Shown piece after piece: positions 5,780-9,246 of a stretch of 9,246 nucleotides of DNA. Made by a program: the position numbers and the translations under genes. Source of the DNA: CAVPDE01 sp964580575 (GTDB taxonomy: Bacteria; Desulfobacterota; DSM-4660; Desulfatiglandales; HGW-15). Where the stretch lies: contig CAZOLJ010000120.1 in the NCBI GenBank assembly GCA_964580575.1, positions 1 through 9,246 on the forward strand, read 5' to 3'. The notes under the pieces were generated by a model that was given only the letters and a program-made list of their open reading frames with translations, was not told the DNA's origin and made no database searches. Every line of letters starts with the position of its first letter. Position 1 is the stretch's first letter.

Positions 5780-7590
5780 GCTGTGGGGCATGGGGTTTTT
5801 TCTTGAATAAAGCACGGCAAATCTTCATTTACATCGCACCCTTCCCTCCTCTTGCCTTTTTCAAAATCTGGGCATCGCTGGGGCAGAGCGCCGACGCCCT
5901 CTTCACCGTCGCTTGCCTTATGCTTCTTTACTGCGGTTTTGTGATCTGGCTGGCCGCTCGTTGGGATCGGCCCGGCTATTTTGACTGGGCTGTCGCCGCT
6001 TACTTTGCGGTGGTGGCCTTGTCCCTCCTGCTCATGCGTGAGGCAGCCGGAGAGTTTTTTGAGAACTACTCGGTCACAGGGATTTACGCATGCCTCTTTG
6101 CCGCTGCTTTTCTTCCTCCCCTCTTTCGCTTGGACCCCTTCACTTATCATTATGCGAAGAAATCCATCCCGAAAGCTTTCTGGGATAACCCTATTTTCGT
6201 GAAGATCAACTTGATCATGACTTATATCTGGGCTGTCCTTTTCGCAATCTGCATTCTCTTGAGCCTTTATCCCTCGGTCATTACCCGCGCCTTCATCCCT
6301 CTCGGGCTGATCCTTGGCTTCGGTCTCCCCTTCAATCTCCGTTTCCCGAACTGGTACCTCAAGAGGCTGGGGCTTCCTTCTCTTGCAGAGCAGAAAAAGA
6401 TGGTCGCAGAGTGGATGGAACAGGAGAAACCCGCTGGACCTGTTCTTCAGCAAAAGGAACCCTCACAGGATCGGGAACCTCTAAAGGGTCCCGCTCCGGG
6501 AAAGGAGCAACGAATGAAAGTCCTCGCCCTGAATTCAAGCCCCAGAGGAGAGGGGCAGAGCAAAACGGAACTCATGTTGACCCATCTCGTGAAAGGAATG
6601 CGTGAAGCAGGCGCTGAAGTGGAGGTTGTGGATCTCAGAAATAAGAGCATAAAGCACTGCATCGGATGTTTTACCTGCTGGACCAAAACACCCGGGGTCT
6701 GCATCCACAAAGACGACATGACCCAGGATCTGTTTCCCAAATGGAGAGACGCGCAGCTCGTCGTCTTCGCAACGCCCCTCTATCACTTCACCCTGAACGC
6801 CACCATGAAGGCTTTCATTGAGCGGACGCTACCCTTCCTAGAGCCCTATTTGGAGGATCGCAGCGGGCAGACCGGCCACCCGGCACGGTTCAAGCATCCG
6901 AAGGTGGTCTTTCTGTCGGTCGCCGGCTTTCCTGAAATCTCTGTCTTTGACCAGCTCTCGTCGTGGGCGAATTTTGTTTTCGGCCGCCACGGCATTCTCG
7001 TCGCTGAGATCTACCGCCCTATGGCTGAAAGCATGAACACCCCTTACTTAGCGAAAGAGCGCGCGCAAGTTCTTGAGGCCACCGCGCAGGCAGGTCGCGA
7101 GATTGTTCAAAACTACAAAATCTCGCCTGAAACCCTGGCTCGCGTGACTCAATCCATGGTGGACGACCCTGGCCCCTACTTCAAAATGGCAAATCTCTTC
7201 TGGAAAACTTGCATTGCCGAGGGTGTCAGCCCTAAAGAGTTCGAAGAGAAAGGTTTGGTTCCCCGTCCTGATTCGGTGGAAACGTTCATGTTCACCATGC
7301 CTATGGGTTTCAATCCTGAAGCCGCAGGGGATACGAGAGCCACCATTCAGTTCAAGTTCTCCGGTGAAGGCGGGGGCTCGTGCCATTTCAAGATCGGGCA
7401 AGGGAAGATTCAGGCTGCCCTGGGTCTCGCTGAAAAGCCCGATCTCACGATTGAAGCGCCCTTCAGCGTGTGGATGGATATCATGACCCGCAAGGCGGAC
7501 GGACAGCAAATGTTCATGGAGCAGAAGTACAGGGTGTCCGGCGATTTCTCGCTCCTCTTGCGCATGAGCCAGCTCTTCGGGAAGAAATAA
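5776..7590 (+). CDS. Membrane domain - iron-sulfur flavoprotein - SCP2 fusion protein
   Basis: A 604-aa three-part protein. Residues 1-200 hold five or six hydrophobic helices (about 40-62, 68-87, 99-117, 144-165, 171-188, perhaps one near 17-35) of a family I do not recognise. Basic residues after the last helix suggest a cytosolic remainder. A Pro/Glu/Gln linker (205-246) leads to an NADPH-dependent FMN reductase-like flavodoxin fold from M247. Its FMN phosphate loop is NSSPRGEGQSKT (253-264), and TPLYHFTLNATMKAF (333-347) fits the flavin-ring region. C295, C298, C301 and C309 form the CX2CX2CX7C signature of iron-sulfur flavoproteins, which bind a 4Fe-4S cluster. Residues about 500-604 are an SCP2 (sterol carrier/lipid-binding) domain. 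Likely a membrane-attached electron-transfer or reductase protein handling a lipophilic substrate (inference). The TTG at 5776 has no Shine-Dalgarno but overlaps the hisC stop (TTGA), so reinitiation is possible. A TTG at 5803 is the alternative. Confidence 0.85.
   Translation: MSCGAWGFFLNKARQIFIYIAPFPPLAFFKIWASLGQSADALFTVACLMLLYCGFVIWLAARWDRPGYFDWAVAAYFAVVALSLLLMREAAGEFFENYSVTGIYACLFAAAFLPPLFRLDPFTYHYAKKSIPKAFWDNPIFVKINLIMTYIWAVLFAICILLSLYPSVITRAFIPLGLILGFGLPFNLRFPNWYLKRLGLPSLAEQKKMVAEWMEQEKPAGPVLQQKEPSQDREPLKGPAPGKEQRMKVLALNSSPRGEGQSKTELMLTHLVKGMREAGAEVEVVDLRNKSIKHCIGCFTCWTKTPGVCIHKDDMTQDLFPKWRDAQLVVFATPLYHFTLNATMKAFIERTLPFLEPYLEDRSGQTGHPARFKHPKVVFLSVAGFPEISVFDQLSSWANFVFGRHGILVAEIYRPMAESMNTPYLAKERAQVLEATAQAGREIVQNYKISPETLARVTQSMVDDPGPYFKMANLFWKTCIAEGVSPKEFEEKGLVPRPDSVETFMFTMPMGFNPEAAGDTRATIQFKFSGEGGGSCHFKIGQGKIQAALGLAEKPDLTIEAPFSVWMDIMTRKADGQQMFMEQKYRVSGDFSLLLRMSQLFGKK
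6501..6516 (+). promoter_or_regulatory. Internal ribosome binding site and ATG inside the fusion gene
   Basis: AAAGGAG (6501-6507) lies exactly 6 nt before an in-frame ATG (6514-6516), codon 247 of the fusion. The ATG opens MKVLALNSSPRG, the usual N-terminus of stand-alone FMN-reductase/iron-sulfur flavoproteins. It is the best Shine-Dalgarno in the gene and much better than that of the upstream TTG. A second, soluble 358-aa flavoprotein-SCP2 product (6514-7590) is therefore likely. Alternatively it is a relic of two formerly separate genes. Confidence 0.65.
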
Positions 7591-7607
7591 AGAATGGGAC
7601 ACGGATG

Positions 7608-7672
7608 AACACAGATCGACACGGGTAGAACTTTTTTCTCTCTTGTTTCGAGCCCTCAAAAGGATCTGTGTT
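7608..7672. repeat. Inverted repeat, probable member of a dispersed ACGGATGAACACAGAT-type element
   Basis: AACACAGATC (7608-7617) and GATCTGTGTT (7663-7672) form a perfect 10-bp inverted repeat 45 nt apart. The left arm is embedded in ACACGGATGAACACAGATCG. I recall that motifs of this wording recur in intergenic regions of many Desulfobacterota and other genomes, but I cannot verify that here. The right arm runs on into TTCTGCAGTTCATAACC. The element begins about 10 nt after the flavoprotein stop. Confidence 0.5.
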
Positions 7673-7720
7673 TCTGCAGTTCATAACCTCCTGTGATCTG
7701 AGTTTAGCCGCATTCACTTG

Positions 7721-7740
7721 CCCGCCGTCTGTGTGGCGGG
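7721..7740. terminator. GC-rich hairpin between convergent genes
   Basis: CCCGCC (7721-7726) and GGCGGG (7735-7740) pair perfectly over an 8-nt loop. ACTT (7716-7719) and AAGT (7744-7747) can extend the stem beyond a small internal loop. It lies between two convergent genes, 27 nt beyond the dehydrogenase stop and about 130 nt beyond the flavoprotein stop. Neither strand has a good U-tract, so it may assist Rho-dependent or bidirectional termination or protect 3' ends rather than act as an intrinsic terminator. Confidence 0.4.
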
Positions 7741-7766
7741 TCTAAGTCCCATAGGCTTTTGCTCTG

Positions 7767-9170
7767 CTAGAGTTCATCCGTTTCGATCTTCATGTGAATG
7801 GATTCGCCCTGTGTGGCGAGAACGGCCTCGAAAAAGGCTTCTGATAGGCTCGGATGAGGAAAGACGGTCTTTTTGATGCCCGCCACATCGATTCCGTTCT
7901 GCATGGCAAGGGTGGCCAGAGAGATCAGCTCCGTGACCTGCGGTCCGATCATGTGCACTCCGAGCACTTCCCCTGTTTGGGAGTCGGAGACAATGATCAC
8001 CTCCCCCTCCGCTTTCCCCATGCTCCCGGCCCTGCCGTTCCCGATAAACCGAAACTCTCCAATATGGATTTTTCGCCCGGCGGCCGAAGCCTCTTCTTCG
8101 GTCAACCCCACAGAAGCAACCTCCGGATCTCCATAAACACAGCTCGGGAAAAGAGTCTGTCTTTTGAGGCCCGACCTCTCGCCCATGGTATGATCGACCA
8201 CTTGAATAGCCTGGGCAATGGCTTTGTGGGCAAAGTATGGAGGGCCTGCAGCATCCCCCAGAACGTAAATTCCCTTCACAGGAGTCTCCATTCCCGGCCC
8301 GGTCGGAATTGCCCCCTGCACCAGTCTCAATCCTGCCGCCTCAATGTTGAGTCCATCGAAGGAGGGGTGTCTCGCACCGGTCAGCAACACCTTTTCCACC
8401 TTGAGTTCTTCTGAACCTTTTGCCGTTTCAAGGCCAACAAGCACCTCACGTTCGGTCGACTGTGCAGAGAAGACGGTCGTCCGTGTCATGACCCCTATTT
8501 TCCTGTTAACAAGTACAGTTCTGTAACGATCTGAAAGTTCAGCATGAAACCGGGGAAGGATATGTTTTTGCCTTTCAATCAGAACCACTCGGGTGCCGAA
8601 ATTGTTATACATCACGGCAAACTCGGCCCCGCGGTTCCCTGCGCCCACCACAGCCAGAGTACGGGGAATTGTCTCAGGATCCAGTGCATGTTCGGTGCTC
8701 CAAACCGATCGGCCGTCCACCTGAAGTCCGGCACCATAATCGGCCCGTGCCCCTGTCGCCAGGATGATATGCTCCGCCTCGATCTCCCGGTCCCCGTCCG
8801 GCATGGTGACTTTCACTGTCTTTGGTGCTGCAAAGGCGGCTTTCCCCGGCAGAATCTCCGCTCGGTTTTCCCTCAGCACACCGGCGATTCCGGCCCGCGA
8901 GTTCTCGATCAGGTTTTTCTTTCTCTCTTTGATCCGCTTGAGGCTGACCTGCACGTCCCCTTTCATAAAATAGCACGCGCGAGTGGCAGCGATCATCAGG
9001 GAATCCTCCAAAAGTGTTTTTGTCGGAATGCACCCCCGGTTCAAGCAGGTTCCACCCAGGAGACCATCTTCCACAAGGACCGTCTTGAGCCCTTTCTGGG
9101 CGCCGCGGATGGCTGATGTGTAGCCGCCTGGGCCTCCACCCACAACGAGGAGGTCAACAGTTCTTTTCAT
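7767..9170 (-). CDS. lpdA: Dihydrolipoamide dehydrogenase (E3 / L-protein)
   Basis: A 467-aa flavoprotein disulfide reductase, full length for the family. E3 reoxidises dihydrolipoyl groups of 2-oxoacid dehydrogenase complexes or the glycine cleavage H-protein, using FAD and NAD+. The FAD site is GGGPGG (11-16). The redox disulfide is C42/C47 in GGTCLNRGCIPTK. The NAD site is GAGNRGAEFA (176-185), with E199 ending the second strand, which favours NAD over NADP. The FAD-contacting GD motif is at 305-306, and the C-terminal active-site pair is H439/E444 in HPSLSE. R180 in the NAD loop replaces the small hydrophobic residue usual in E3 (GGGxIGxE), a minor oddity. AAGGA (9177-9181) precedes the ATG by about 6 nt. 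No E1, E2 or glycine-cleavage gene is visible in the window, so the partner complex is unknown. A mercuric- or other-type reductase is less likely because the extra cysteines are absent. Confidence 0.93.
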   Translation of the reverse strand: MKRTVDLLVVGGGPGGYTSAIRGAQKGLKTVLVEDGLLGGTCLNRGCIPTKTLLEDSLMIAATRACYFMKGDVQVSLKRIKERKKNLIENSRAGIAGVLRENRAEILPGKAAFAAPKTVKVTMPDGDREIEAEHIILATGARADYGAGLQVDGRSVWSTEHALDPETIPRTLAVVGAGNRGAEFAVMYNNFGTRVVLIERQKHILPRFHAELSDRYRTVLVNRKIGVMTRTTVFSAQSTEREVLVGLETAKGSEELKVEKVLLTGARHPSFDGLNIEAAGLRLVQGAIPTGPGMETPVKGIYVLGDAAGPPYFAHKAIAQAIQVVDHTMGERSGLKRQTLFPSCVYGDPEVASVGLTEEEASAAGRKIHIGEFRFIGNGRAGSMGKAEGEVIIVSDSQTGEVLGVHMIGPQVTELISLATLAMQNGIDVAGIKKTVFPHPSLSEAFFEAVLATQGESIHMKIETDEL

Positions 9171-9192
9171 AGTAAATCCTTAATCGCTTTTG

Positions 9193-9246
9193 TCAGTTCC
9201 CCTGTTGCACAGAGGAGGGCGCTTCAAGCCACAGGTTCAACGGATA
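9193..9246 (-). CDS. Possible 3' end of an upstream gene (partial)
   Basis: On the minus strand the window opens with a readable 17-residue end, YPLNLWLEAPSSVQQGN, then TGA at 9193-9195. It ends 22 nt before the dehydrogenase ATG, the spacing expected of an operon. The piece is too short to name. A lipoate-metabolism or glycine-cleavage gene would fit a dehydrogenase neighbour, but that is context only, and the frame may be chance. Confidence 0.3.
   Translation of the reverse strand, partial: YPLNLWLEAPSSVQQGN

Noticed and set aside
5644..6453. Minus-strand open frame (269 codons) across the aminotransferase end and the membrane domain
   Set aside because: It lies opposite coding sequence with clear catalytic and transmembrane features, and its translation has no recognisable domain.

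Overview
This is a roughly 9.2 kb piece of bacterial chromosome with dense, ordinary protein-coding DNA and no phage, insertion-sequence, CRISPR, tRNA or rRNA signature. The gene types fit best with an anaerobic Desulfobacterota ('Deltaproteobacteria') genome. They are a LonC/LonB-like protease, a bifunctional-nuclease (DUF151) protein, a bacterial CULT-domain protein, an iron-sulfur flavoprotein fused to SCP2, and an E3-type dihydrolipoamide dehydrogenase. This taxonomic placement is an inference from gene types, not a proof.

Layout. On the minus strand at the left, 78-440 is a small conserved-looking hypothetical protein with a good ribosome binding site. The stretch 441-1134 has no convincing gene. 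A minus-strand operon then runs from 4401 down to 1135: a large Lon-like Ser-Lys protease with degenerate ATPase motifs, a DUF151 bifunctional-nuclease protein overlapping its end by 35 nt, and a free-standing CULT (cereblon-type) domain protein. A 313-bp divergent intergenic region (4402-4714) carries a sigma70-like promoter and a 7-bp tandem repeat. It leads rightward into a histidinol-phosphate aminotransferase-like gene (4715-5779) and, through a TTGA stop/start overlap, into a three-part fusion (membrane domain, iron-sulfur flavoprotein, SCP2) at 5776-7590. A convergent intergenic region with an inverted-repeat element and a GC-rich hairpin separates this from a minus-strand dihydrolipoamide dehydrogenase (7767-9170). 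The last 54 bases may be the 3' end of one more minus-strand gene.

What stands out. In eukaryotic cereblon a Lon-type N-terminal domain and a CULT domain sit in one protein that selects substrates for degradation. Here a Lon-type protease lacking that N-domain is encoded in one apparent operon with a stand-alone CULT protein that has a complete aromatic cage and zinc site. This invites the hypothesis of a bacterial CULT-guided proteolysis system. The second unusual object is the membrane/Fe-S flavoprotein/SCP2 fusion, which also has a strong internal Shine-Dalgarno and ATG exactly at the domain boundary, suggesting two protein products from one gene.
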